A stretch of DNA of 64,000 nucleotides from Streptomyces sp. CBMA29. GTDB taxonomy: Bacteria; Actinomycetota; Actinomycetes; Streptomycetales; Streptomycetaceae. The stretch lies in assembly GCF_014596445.1 (NCBI RefSeq), contig NZ_MECL01000062.1, forward strand, positions 60,880-124,879, written 5' to 3'. The translations under genes were made by a program, and so were the position numbers. Below the pieces are notes generated by a model, which was given only the letters and a program-made list of their open reading frames with translations, searched no databases and was not told where the DNA came from. Shown here piece by piece: positions 24,362 to 32,662 of the stretch. Every line of letters starts with the position of its first letter. Position 1 is the first letter of the stretch.

Positions 24362-25438
24362 GTGGACGAACAGCAGGACCTCACCAGGCCGAGGGGATCG
24401 CGCCGGAACACGATCCGGGACGTCGCGGCCCGCGCGGGAGTGTCCGTGGCGACCGTCTCACGGGTGCTCGCGGGGAACTACCCGGTGTCGGCCGACACCC
24501 GGGCCCGGGTGGTGCGCGCGGTCACGGAACTGGACTACGTCGTCAACGCACATGCCAGGTCCCTGGCCGGAGTCGGGACGGAGGCCGTCGCCATCCTGCT
24601 CGACGACATCACCGGGCCGTCCTTCGCCCACATCGCACGGGGCGTGGAGGAGGAGGCGTCGGCGCGGGAACGGCTGTGCCTGGTGTGCACGACGCACGGT
24701 GACCCGGAGCGCGAGCTGGCGCTGGTGGACCTGCTGCGTCAGCAGCGCGCCGCCGCGGTGATCCTGGTCGGCGGCGCGCACGACCTGGCGGAGTACCAGG
24801 TGCGGATGGCCAGGTTCAGCCGTTCGCTGGAGGCCGCCGGGTCCCGGCTCGTGCTGGTCGGGCGGCCCCGGCTGGATTCCGACGCGTCCGCGACGGTGGT
24901 CGACTACGACAACGAGGGCGGGGCTTTCGCCATGACGAGCCACCTGCTGTCGGCCGGGCACCGCCGGATCCTGACGCTGCCGGGGGCGGAAGGTCTCACC
25001 ACGGCGCTCGGACGACTCGCCGGTTACCGCCGGGCCCTCCGGGCGCACGGGGTCACCGAGGACCCCGGCCTGGTGATGCGCGGTCCCTACAGCCGTACCT
25101 TCGGGCAGCTCGCCGTCCGCGAGGCGCTGGCCAGGGACACGTCGTTCACCGCCGTCTTCGCGGGCACCGACATGGTGGCCTCCGGCGCTCTGGAGGGGCT
25201 GCGCGAGGCGGGAATCGACGTGCCGGGCGAGGTGTCGCTGGCCGGGTACGACGACATCCCGCTGGCGACGGACCTCCACCCGAAGCTCACCACCGTCCAC
25301 GTTCCCTATGAGGAGATGGGACGGACCGCCGTCCGGCTCGCGCTGGCCAGGCGCGACCGCGAGCTGGACGACCACGTCGTCCTGGGCACCCATGTCGTGG
25401 TCCGCCGCTCCGTACGGTCGCCGGGGCAGCAGGTATAG
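24362..25438 (+). CDS. LacI-family regulator (paralogue of 34298-35362)
   Basis: 358 residues from GTG 24362. The N-terminal HTH reads 'TIRDVAARAGVSVATVSRVLAG' followed by the hinge 'NAHARSLAG', and residues 70-350 form the periplasmic-binding-like sugar sensor ('GTDMVASGALEGLREAGIDVPGEVSLAGYDDIPLATDLHPKLTTV'). It shares most of its length with the LacI protein at 34298-35362, including 'CTTHGDP' and 'VVDYDNEGGAFAMT', so the two arose by duplication. It lies directly upstream of the giant lyase, whose promoter carries three AACGTT-type boxes; the PL8 lyase has a similar box. I infer repression of lyase genes until an oligosaccharide is present. Confidence 0.9.
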   Translation: MDEQQDLTRPRGSRRNTIRDVAARAGVSVATVSRVLAGNYPVSADTRARVVRAVTELDYVVNAHARSLAGVGTEAVAILLDDITGPSFAHIARGVEEEASARERLCLVCTTHGDPERELALVDLLRQQRAAAVILVGGAHDLAEYQVRMARFSRSLEAAGSRLVLVGRPRLDSDASATVVDYDNEGGAFAMTSHLLSAGHRRILTLPGAEGLTTALGRLAGYRRALRAHGVTEDPGLVMRGPYSRTFGQLAVREALARDTSFTAVFAGTDMVASGALEGLREAGIDVPGEVSLAGYDDIPLATDLHPKLTTVHVPYEEMGRTAVRLALARRDRELDDHVVLGTHVVVRRSVRSPGQQV

Positions 25439-25817
25439 CGCGACGGGCCGGCTCGGAGCCGCCGTACAGCAAGCGTTTTCTATAACTTTTCCGTCTCACG
25501 GACGGGGGGCTGACGGTCCGCCAGGCCCCCCGGCGCGACAGGTCATCCGCCGGGCCTGGCGCCGTCACCTGCCCGTACGGTTCCCGGCCGGTGGGCGGGG
25601 TGCGCGTGCGCCGCTTCCCGCGGGAGGACACGGCGGCACCCCCGAAATTTTCGGACATTCCGCAGCCTTGACGGGCGTTGCCCCCGGCGTTCACTCTTCG
25701 TGCCAGAGCCATGGGGAAATGTGATCGAAATCGTTTACCTCCGTTGGTTCTGCCCCTCTGGTCGGGCATGCAGAAAACGTTTACTACCGACTTGTCGTCG
25801 AACAAGGAGAATCTCGT
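25439..25817. promoter_or_regulatory. 379-bp control region of the giant lyase with three LacI-like boxes
   Basis: Boxes: CAAGCGTTTTC (25470-25480), GAAATCGTTTACC (25727-25739) and GAAAACGTTTACT (25773-25785, with perfect AAACGTTT at 25775-25782). The two promoter-proximal boxes are 47 bp apart, suiting cooperative binding, and the first lies about 300 bp upstream where looping could occur. AAGGAG at about 25804 serves the ATG at 25818. The stretch 25500-25680 holds nothing else recognisable. Confidence 0.55.
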
Positions 25818-28800
25818 ATGCGGCACTCAACGCCGACAGGCGGACGAACGCGATGGTGGTCGAGCCTGACCGTCATGGGCGTGCTGCTGGCGATCTTCGC
25901 CTCCGCGTTCCCCGCGGGGGCGGCGACGCCCGCACCCGCGGCCGGCGCCTTCCCCGCCGTGGCTCTCAACCAGGTCACCAGCAGCGCCGGATTCGTCCAC
26001 CCGGGCATCGCGGTGACCGCCCCGAGTCTGCTGCTGACCCGCCGTCAGGTGGCGGCCGGTGTGGAGCCGTGGGCCTCGTACCACTCGGCGATGCTCGCCA
26101 CCAAATACGCGTCCCGCACCCTCGTCCCCGTCAACCGCGGTTCCCAGGCCGACACCCCGCAGACGGACGCGTTCAACTCGCAGGGGGTGGAGTCGAAGTT
26201 CATCGAGGACGCCTTCGGCGCCTACACCCAGGCGATCCAGTACTTCCTCACCGGTGATCCCGTGTACCGCGAGAACGGTATGCACATCATCCGCACCTGG
26301 TCCCACATGGACCCGGCCGCGTACGCGCCGTACCCCGACGACCACATCCACGCCGGCATCCCGCTGATGCGCATGCTCGCCGCCGCCGAGATCTTCCGCT
26401 ACTCCAGCGTGAACGCGGGCACCGACGGCTACGACACCGCCTGGACCGGCGCAGACACAGCGGCGCTCACCACCAACCTGGTGACGCCGGTCATCAAGAC
26501 GCTGCTGTACGGCAACACCTTCTTCATGAGCCAGCAGCCCTACCCGCTCGTCGGCGAACTGGCCGGCTACCTCTTCACGGACGACAAGGCGGGGTACGAC
26601 CAGGGTGTCGAGTGGTTCTCGGTCAACTCGACCAACCCCAACTCCGACACCAACGGATCGCTGCTCTCCCTGATCCGCCGCATCAGCGCCAACGACCCGC
26701 TGAACCACTACGGCCACTCCTTCGTGCAGGAGCAGGAGATGGGCCGCGACCAGGCCCACGCCTGGGACGGCGTCAACGCCCTGACCGAGATCGCCCGCAT
26801 CCTCACCGTGCAGGGCACCCGGCTCGACCCGGTCACCGGCACCACGTCGACCAAGAAGAACGCCGTCTCCCCTTACGCCTTCGGTGACAACCGGCTGCTC
26901 GCCGGAACGGACACCTTCTACGCGTACATGATGGGCAGGACAGTCCCCTGGATCGACACCACCGGGGGTCCGGGCAAACCGTCGGAAGCCTACCGGGGAC
27001 GGCAGTTCGACCCGATCGACGAGTTGTACAACATCTACAAGTACGACGTGGGCGTCAACGTCGAGAAGAAGGCCCCCAACGTCGCCGCGATGCGCGAGCA
27101 GGCCGACGGCCCCACGTTCTACTGGGGCACGGGCGCGTACAACTTCTGGAACAGCAACCCCGATTACAACCCCGACTACTGGCTGTCGCTGCCCAAGCAG
27201 GCGGCAGGGCAGACCCGGCCCCGGCAGAGCGACCCGCTCGTCCAGGTGGCCCATCGCAGCATCGCCCTGGACAACCGCTCCGAGCGGCGCACCGACAACG
27301 GACACGACATCGTCCGGATGCGGGCGTCGAAGAAGGGCGCCAGCATCGCCGTCCGCACCCTGATGTACGACAGCCGCGACGGATACAGCCCCGTCGGCGT
27401 GCTGATCCGCACCAACGGCCCGGCAACCCTTGAGATCCGCAAGGACATGTCGCTCGCCCCCTACCACAGCGTGAGCCTGCCGGACACGCACGGCCAGTGG
27501 CGCTACATCACCTACGACATGGACTACGCCGTCCTGCCCGGGAGCACCGGGGGCGAGAACCTGGCGTACTACACGGTCGTCGGCTCGTCGAACGTCAAGG
27601 TCGACCTCGACAGCGTCAACCTCCAGGCCAAGGCGCAGCTCAGCCCGCCGACCTTCCCGCAGGGCGGGCGGACCACCGTCATCGGTGTCGTCGGGGCGAC
27701 CCTCGACCGGTCGCTCGCGGCCACCGACTCGGCGGGCTCCGCCCTCAGCTACGAGGCGCCCGGCCTGCCCAGGTCGGCCACGGTCAACAAGACCACCGGG
27801 GCGCTGAGGTGGAAGCCCGCCCGCGCCGAGGCGGGCACCGCTCACAAGACCCTCGTGGCCTCCGACGGCACGGTCGACACGGTCCTGAACATCGACCTGG
27901 TCGCCGCACGCGACAGGTCGGACGCGCTGAAGGCGGCGCAGTCCGGATACGACGCGAAGACGACGTATGTCCGCGCCACCCTCGACGCGTTCAACGCGGC
28001 CGTCGCCTCGGTGAAGGCGACCATCGGCACCGCCGACGACAGCACCTTCCTCGCGGGCCTGGCCACCGTGCAGAGCGCCGTGCGGGGACTGCGCCTGCTC
28101 AACCCCACCCTCGCCGACGACGGTTCGCTCGACTACCCGTCGCTGGCGACCTCGTCACTGTCCGGCACGGCGCTGGGGAACATGGTCGACGGTGACGTCA
28201 ACACCTTCTCCGGCGACCTGAAGGCTCCGTTCACGGTGGACTTCGGCGCCGGATTCCGGGTCCAGGCCGCCGCGTTCGGCCTCCGGGCCCGGTACAACTT
28301 CGCCAACCGCTCCCAGGGCGCCAACGTCTACGGCTCCAACGACGGCCAGAGCTGGACCCTGCTGACCTCACGCGAGACCACGAACACGACCCCGGGCTTC
28401 GAGACGGAGACGATCCCGGTCCGCGCCGAGGTCCAGAACCAGTCCTTCCGGTTCTTCAAGGTCCAGGTCGACCACCCGGGAGTGCCCACCGACCCCAGCT
28501 ACCCCGGACTCTCGTCCTACAGCGAGCTGCGGATCCACGGTGTCCGCTCCGAGACGGCGCAGGCGCTCTCGTCCGTCACGCTCTCCTCCGGCAACCCCGT
28601 CGCGGGCCAGGCCGTCAACGGCGACACCGTGACCCTCGACCTGGCGGCCACCGAGCCCCTGGCGTCCGTGGACGTCCGTATCGAAGGCGCACCCGCGACG
28701 GTCACCGGCGTGGACGCCGAACACTGGAAGGCCACAGCGGTCCTGCCGGAGAACGTGGACTTCGGCCGGGCCCTGCGCTTCACCGTCGACTACACGACGG

Positions 28801-29309
28801 CCGGACACCGGACCGGCTCGACGGTCTTCGGGACCACGGACGGCTCCTCGCTGCAACTGTGGAACAGCCACGTCGTGGCCACCGCCGTCTCGCGCGACTG
28901 GGTCGACGCGTCCACCCCGCAGTGGCCCGGCACGGGTACCACCGCGGCCAACGGCTGGCGAATGTTCGACGGCGACCTCGGCACCGCCACCGACACCACG
29001 ACCGCGAACGGCTGGGTGACGGTCACACCGACCGACGGCTCCGCGCTGGAATTCGACGCGGTACGCGTCCACGCCCGGACGTCCTACGCGAACCGCGCCG
29101 ACGGCACGGTCCTCCAGGGCTCCACCGACGGCGGCGCCACCTGGCAGACCTTCCTGACCGTGTCGGGGGTGACGAGCGACCAGCCGTGGTACCTGTTCAC
29201 CCTGCCGAAGCACCAGTCGGCCACCGCCCTGCGGGTGCTCGACGAACACGGCGGCGGCGCCAACCTCGCCGAGGTCCAACTGCTGCGGTTCGACGGGCTG
29301 CCGCGGTGA
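25818..29309 (+). CDS. secreted multidomain alginate-lyase-superfamily polysaccharide lyase
   Basis: 1163 residues, Sec signal (about 1-35). Residues 45-480 form an alpha-helical catalytic region of the alginate lyase/(alpha,alpha)-barrel type, with 'FIEDAFGAYTQAIQYFLTGD', 'NTFFMSQQPYPLVGELAGYLF', 'NHYGHSFVQEQEMGRDQAHAWDG' and a Tyr-rich 'NPDYNPDYW' segment offering His/Tyr catalytic candidates. Then follow a beta-sandwich (about 485-620), an Ig/cadherin-like domain (about 625-690), a short helical bundle (690-755), a discoidin-like domain (755-905), a spacer beta-domain and a second discoidin-like domain (about 990-1163). It should degrade an extracellular uronic-acid polymer while attached by its binding modules. 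Substrate not determined. Strong RBS; probably repressed by the neighbouring LacI protein. Confidence 0.68.
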   Translation: MRHSTPTGGRTRWWSSLTVMGVLLAIFASAFPAGAATPAPAAGAFPAVALNQVTSSAGFVHPGIAVTAPSLLLTRRQVAAGVEPWASYHSAMLATKYASRTLVPVNRGSQADTPQTDAFNSQGVESKFIEDAFGAYTQAIQYFLTGDPVYRENGMHIIRTWSHMDPAAYAPYPDDHIHAGIPLMRMLAAAEIFRYSSVNAGTDGYDTAWTGADTAALTTNLVTPVIKTLLYGNTFFMSQQPYPLVGELAGYLFTDDKAGYDQGVEWFSVNSTNPNSDTNGSLLSLIRRISANDPLNHYGHSFVQEQEMGRDQAHAWDGVNALTEIARILTVQGTRLDPVTGTTSTKKNAVSPYAFGDNRLLAGTDTFYAYMMGRTVPWIDTTGGPGKPSEAYRGRQFDPIDELYNIYKYDVGVNVEKKAPNVAAMREQADGPTFYWGTGAYNFWNSNPDYNPDYWLSLPKQAAGQTRPRQSDPLVQVAHRSIALDNRSERRTDNGHDIVRMRASKKGASIAVRTLMYDSRDGYSPVGVLIRTNGPATLEIRKDMSLAPYHSVSLPDTHGQWRYITYDMDYAVLPGSTGGENLAYYTVVGSSNVKVDLDSVNLQAKAQLSPPTFPQGGRTTVIGVVGATLDRSLAATDSAGSALSYEAPGLPRSATVNKTTGALRWKPARAEAGTAHKTLVASDGTVDTVLNIDLVAARDRSDALKAAQSGYDAKTTYVRATLDAFNAAVASVKATIGTADDSTFLAGLATVQSAVRGLRLLNPTLADDGSLDYPSLATSSLSGTALGNMVDGDVNTFSGDLKAPFTVDFGAGFRVQAAAFGLRARYNFANRSQGANVYGSNDGQSWTLLTSRETTNTTPGFETETIPVRAEVQNQSFRFFKVQVDHPGVPTDPSYPGLSSYSELRIHGVRSETAQALSSVTLSSGNPVAGQAVNGDTVTLDLAATEPLASVDVRIEGAPATVTGVDAEHWKATAVLPENVDFGRALRFTVDYTTAGHRTGSTVFGTTDGSSLQLWNSHVVATAVSRDWVDASTPQWPGTGTTAANGWRMFDGDLGTATDTTTANGWVTVTPTDGSALEFDAVRVHARTSYANRADGTVLQGSTDGGATWQTFLTVSGVTSDQPWYLFTLPKHQSATALRVLDEHGGGANLAEVQLLRFDGLPR

Positions 29310-29324
29310 CGACCGCATGAGACG

Positions 29325-29365
29325 GAGCCCCGCCGCACCATGGGGAGGATGGGGCGGCGGGGCTC
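29325..29365. terminator. bidirectional hairpin terminator between convergent lyase genes
   Basis: Perfect 12-bp arms GAGCCCCGCCGC / GCGGCGGGGCTC with a 17-nt loop, located between the stop codons at 29309 and 29399. Confidence 0.75.
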
Positions 29366-29398
29366 GGGGGGACGCGTGGCCCAGGCGTCAGAGGCGGC

Positions 29399-30640
29399 TC
29401 ACTTGGCGTACATCAGGGTGCCGAAGCCGAGTTGGTCGAAGCCTCCGCTCGTGGTGCCGTAGTCGCCGCCCCCACCCTCGGGGCGGCCCTGCGCCGCCAT
29501 GGCGGCGATGTTGGGCACGGAGAGCTTCTGGCGGCCCGCGTAGTGGTAGTAGAGCTGGTCCCACACGGGGCGGACCTGGCCGCGGGAGTCGGGGGAGATC
29601 ACCGTCTGCGACATCTGCGCGCAGTTCTGGCCGGAGCCCCAGGTGTAGGTGGTGAAGGGGACGGAGTCGCCGAGGTTGTACTTCGCGACGTACTCGGCGG
29701 CCTTCATGAAGCGGTTGCCGCCGTAGCCGTAGAGGTCGTCGCCCTGGCTCCAGGCCATCTCGCAGAAGGCGCCCATCTGGCCCATGCCCATCATGGTGTG
29801 GCCCTGGTCGCGCCCCGACTCCTGCCACTGGGCGAGGCCCTGGCTGTCGTACAGGAAGGGCACGGCGTGGTTGACGGAGCCGTTGCCCGCGCCGTTCTTG
29901 AAGTAGTTGACGGCCCGGTCGTACTTGGCGCCGTCGTCGCACAGGACGGCGATCGCCAGGATCGAGTTCATGTTGCACAGATCCCAGTTCGCCCAGTAGT
30001 TGGTGACGCAGGCGGTGTTGTGGTTGAGCAGGAAGTCGTTGTTGAGCGGGTAGAAGACGTTGAGCATCATCGTCTTGAACCGCGCGAGGTCGAAGCCGTT
30101 GTAGTCGCGCATCAGCTCGGCGGCGTTCGCGAACTGGTAGCCGTAGATGCCCGAGGCCAGGAAGCGGTCGGCGTTGCCGTCGATCTTGGTGAGCTTGGCC
30201 GACCAGGCGTTGAGGATGTCGCGGGCGCAGTCGCCGTTGGCGGTGGTGCCCGCGATCTTCCAGCGCAGCGCGTTCTGATAGGCGGCGTGGATGTCGTTGT
30301 ACAGGGTGCCGTAGTTCTCCGGGTAGCCGGAACCTCGGTAGACGGTGGCCTGCGGGTTGGCCACCCAGGAGCCGGCGGAGTGGGAGTTGGCGGTCAGCCG
30401 GTTCCAGCCGGACAGCCACGGCTCCTTGCCCTGGGCGACGTACACCTTGGCGCGGTTGAGCTCGCCGTAGGCGTGGAGCATTCCGGGGTGGGTGAAGGTC
30501 GCGGGCGCGGCGCTGGCGCTCCTGCCGGTCACAGCGGTGGCGGCGCCCCCGACGGCGCCGGCGGCGGCGAGCCCGCCTGCGGTCCGCAGCACGCTGCGGC
30601 GGGACATGCGATGCGAGTTGACGCTGGAGTCGCGGCTCAT
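29399..30640 (-). CDS. Tat-exported alginate-lyase-family protein, last gene of ABC operon
   Basis: 413 residues from ATG 30640 with GGAGAGG upstream. The N-terminus carries a twin-arginine signal ('MSRRSVLRTAGGLAAAG', cleavage near residue 45). The mature part is alpha-helical and matches the alginate_lyase (PF05426-like) superfamily: 'FTHPGMLHAYGELNRAKVYVAQGKEPW', 'VTNYWANWDLCNMNSILAIAVLCDD', 'WQESGRDQGHTMMGMGQMGAFCEMAW' (His candidate) and a late 'QLYYHYAGR'. Such enzymes cut alginate, glucuronan or related uronans by beta-elimination. Its place behind two permease genes and a binding-protein gene suggests that its products are the imported sugars. It resembles the N-terminal domain of the giant lyase only distantly. 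Confidence 0.75.
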   Translation of the reverse strand: MSRDSSVNSHRMSRRSVLRTAGGLAAAGAVGGAATAVTGRSASAAPATFTHPGMLHAYGELNRAKVYVAQGKEPWLSGWNRLTANSHSAGSWVANPQATVYRGSGYPENYGTLYNDIHAAYQNALRWKIAGTTANGDCARDILNAWSAKLTKIDGNADRFLASGIYGYQFANAAELMRDYNGFDLARFKTMMLNVFYPLNNDFLLNHNTACVTNYWANWDLCNMNSILAIAVLCDDGAKYDRAVNYFKNGAGNGSVNHAVPFLYDSQGLAQWQESGRDQGHTMMGMGQMGAFCEMAWSQGDDLYGYGGNRFMKAAEYVAKYNLGDSVPFTTYTWGSGQNCAQMSQTVISPDSRGQVRPVWDQLYYHYAGRQKLSVPNIAAMAAQGRPEGGGGDYGTTSGGFDQLGFGTLMYAK

Positions 30641-30752
30641 GTGCGTGCCTCTCCATTGTGGGGGGGGATCTGTGGGGGTGTGCTGCTCACGCCGTCGAAG
30701 CGTGTGACGGCCTCTCACGTAGTCGGTGGTCCGGTACCGGCTCGGCTTCCGC

Positions 30753-30780
30753 CGGCCGCCCGCGCTCGTACGGGCGGCCG
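30753..30780 (-). terminator. hairpin between permease and lyase genes
   Basis: 10-bp perfect arms (CGGCCGCCCG / CGGGCGGCCG) with an 8-nt loop, in the 150-bp gap after the MalG-type permease stop. It may attenuate read-through into the lyase gene. Confidence 0.55.
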
Positions 30781-30790
30781 TCCTCAGGGG

Positions 30791-31729
30791 CTACTTGAGG
30801 CTGCCGAGGGAGACGCCCGAGCGCCAGTAGCGCTGCATCGACACCAGGAGGATCACCATCGGGACGAGCGAGATGATCGAGCCGACCACGACCATGCCGG
30901 TGAGGTCGACGGAGGAGTCCGTCTTGACCTTCAGCCAGGAGTACAGGCCGAGCATGACGGTCCACTTCTCGCTGCTGCGCAGGAACACCAGCGGACCGAA
31001 GAACGAGTTCCACATCCCGACGAAGCCGAGGATGAAGATCGTCGCCGCCCCGGTGGACATCAGGCGGGCGCCGATGGTGAAGAAGATCCGGTACTCCCCG
31101 GCGCCGTCGATGCGCGCGGCCTCCAGCAGTTCGGGCGGGATGGCCCCTTCCGCGTACACCTTGGCCAGGTAGACCGAGAAGGCGTTGAAGAAGCTCGGGA
31201 CGATGATCGCCGACGGGCTGTCGATGATGTTCAGATCGGTGAAGAGCAGGAACGACGGAATGGTGAGCAGCGCGCCCGGTACGAGGAACGAGCCGATGAT
31301 GCAGCCCATCAGGAAGCCGCGCCCCTTGAACTCGTACATCGCCAGCGCGTATCCGCACGCCACGCAGATCACGGTCATGCCCGCGGTGCCGACGAAGCCG
31401 TAGATCAGGGTGTTCCGCATCCACGTGAGGTAGATGCCGTCCTGGTAGGTGAAGAGCTGCTTGAAGTTGCTCCCCAGGTGGACGGCCGAGAACCAGAGGC
31501 CGTTGGTGGTGTACAGGTCGCGCTGGCTCTTGGTCGCCGCGACGATCAGCCACCACACCGGGGCGAGGGAGTAGATCAGGAAGAGCGCCAGACCGACGAG
31601 GATGAGGGCCTTGGTCCGCGGGCTCTGCCGCGCGCCGCCGCCGTCCTTGTCCCGGCGCGAGCGTGTCGCCCTGCCCGGACGCCTGGTGCCCGCGGCCGGT
31701 CGGGTCGTCCTGTCCATGGTCGTCGTCAT
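30791..31729 (-). CDS. ABC sugar permease, MalG type
   Basis: 312 residues from ATG 31729, overlapping the previous stop by ATGA. An Arg-rich cytoplasmic N-terminus (about 1-40) leads into six membrane helices, and the EAA loop that contacts the ATPase reads 'LLEAARIDGAGEYRIFFTIGARL'. Together with the MalF-type partner it forms the membrane channel for an oligosaccharide importer (CUT1 type). No ATPase gene is present in the operon; in streptomycetes many such importers share the MsiK ATPase encoded elsewhere, which I infer here. Confidence 0.92.
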   Translation of the reverse strand: MTTTMDRTTRPAAGTRRPGRATRSRRDKDGGGARQSPRTKALILVGLALFLIYSLAPVWWLIVAATKSQRDLYTTNGLWFSAVHLGSNFKQLFTYQDGIYLTWMRNTLIYGFVGTAGMTVICVACGYALAMYEFKGRGFLMGCIIGSFLVPGALLTIPSFLLFTDLNIIDSPSAIIVPSFFNAFSVYLAKVYAEGAIPPELLEAARIDGAGEYRIFFTIGARLMSTGAATIFILGFVGMWNSFFGPLVFLRSSEKWTVMLGLYSWLKVKTDSSVDLTGMVVVGSIISLVPMVILLVSMQRYWRSGVSLGSLK

Positions 31730-32658
31730 GAGGTGGGCGCCTTGTTCGTGAGCCGGTAGAAGATCGCCGAGGCGGAGCCGACGACGAGGGCGAGAATGAT
31801 CGACAGGGCGGCGGCGTAGTTGAACTCGCCCTGGTTGAAGGCCCAGTCGTAGATGTCCATGATCGGCGTGAAGTCGCGGGTCACGGTCTCCGGAGTCATC
31901 GAGCGGAACAGCACCGGGTCGCTGAAGATCTGTAGGGTGCCGATGATGCTGAGCACCGTGGTCAGGACCAGGGAGCGGCGGACCAGGGGCACCTTGATCG
32001 ACCAGGCGACGCGCCATTCCGAGGCGCCGTCGATCCGCGCGCTGTCGTAGATCTCCGGCGGCACCGCCCGCAGCGCGGAGTACACGATCAGCATGTTGAA
32101 GCCGATGCTGCTCCACGCGATGAGGTTGCCGATGGAGATCCAGATCATCGAGCCGCTGTAGAAGTCGGCGTTGATCCCGAGGTGCTTGAAGAACGGCGTG
32201 AGCGGTCCCACGGCCGGGCTGTAGATGTAGATCCAGATGAGCGTGGCGACGACGCCGGGGATCATGTAGGGGACCAGGAGCGCGATCCGGAAGCGGTTGG
32301 CGAGGCGCTGTGAGGCGGCGTCCAGCAGCAACGCCAGCCCCACAGCCGCCACTTGGATCAGCGGAATGCTGATCGCCGCGAAGAGCGCCACCCGACCGAT
32401 CGCACCCCAGAAGTGGGTGTCCTCCAGCCCTTTGGTGAAGTTGTCGAGTCCGACGAACTTCACGGACTTCCCCCCGAAGCCCAGGCCGGAACTCTGCTCC
32501 TGGTACAGGCTCTTCTTGATCGCCATGACGATCGGCGTCACGGTGAAGAGCGCGAATCCGAGGAAGAACGGCAAGGTGAGCGAGGCGCCCTTGAGGGCCA
32601 TCACCTTTCGCCAGCGCAGACGCGGCACGCGTGGGGACTGTTGGTCGACGGCGGTCAC
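31726..32658 (-). CDS. ABC sugar permease, MalF type
   Basis: 310 residues from GTG 32658, four bases after the binding-protein stop. Six predicted membrane helices with the EAA motif 'IYDSARIDGASEWRVAWSIKVPL' at about residues 200-222. It pairs with the MalG-type permease encoded downstream. The tight spacing on both sides makes a single transcript from the promoter at 34082-34110 likely. Confidence 0.92.
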   Translation of the reverse strand: MTAVDQQSPRVPRLRWRKVMALKGASLTLPFFLGFALFTVTPIVMAIKKSLYQEQSSGLGFGGKSVKFVGLDNFTKGLEDTHFWGAIGRVALFAAISIPLIQVAAVGLALLLDAASQRLANRFRIALLVPYMIPGVVATLIWIYIYSPAVGPLTPFFKHLGINADFYSGSMIWISIGNLIAWSSIGFNMLIVYSALRAVPPEIYDSARIDGASEWRVAWSIKVPLVRRSLVLTTVLSIIGTLQIFSDPVLFRSMTPETVTRDFTPIMDIYDWAFNQGEFNYAAALSIILALVVGSASAIFYRLTNKAPTS

Positions 32659-32662
32659 GTGA

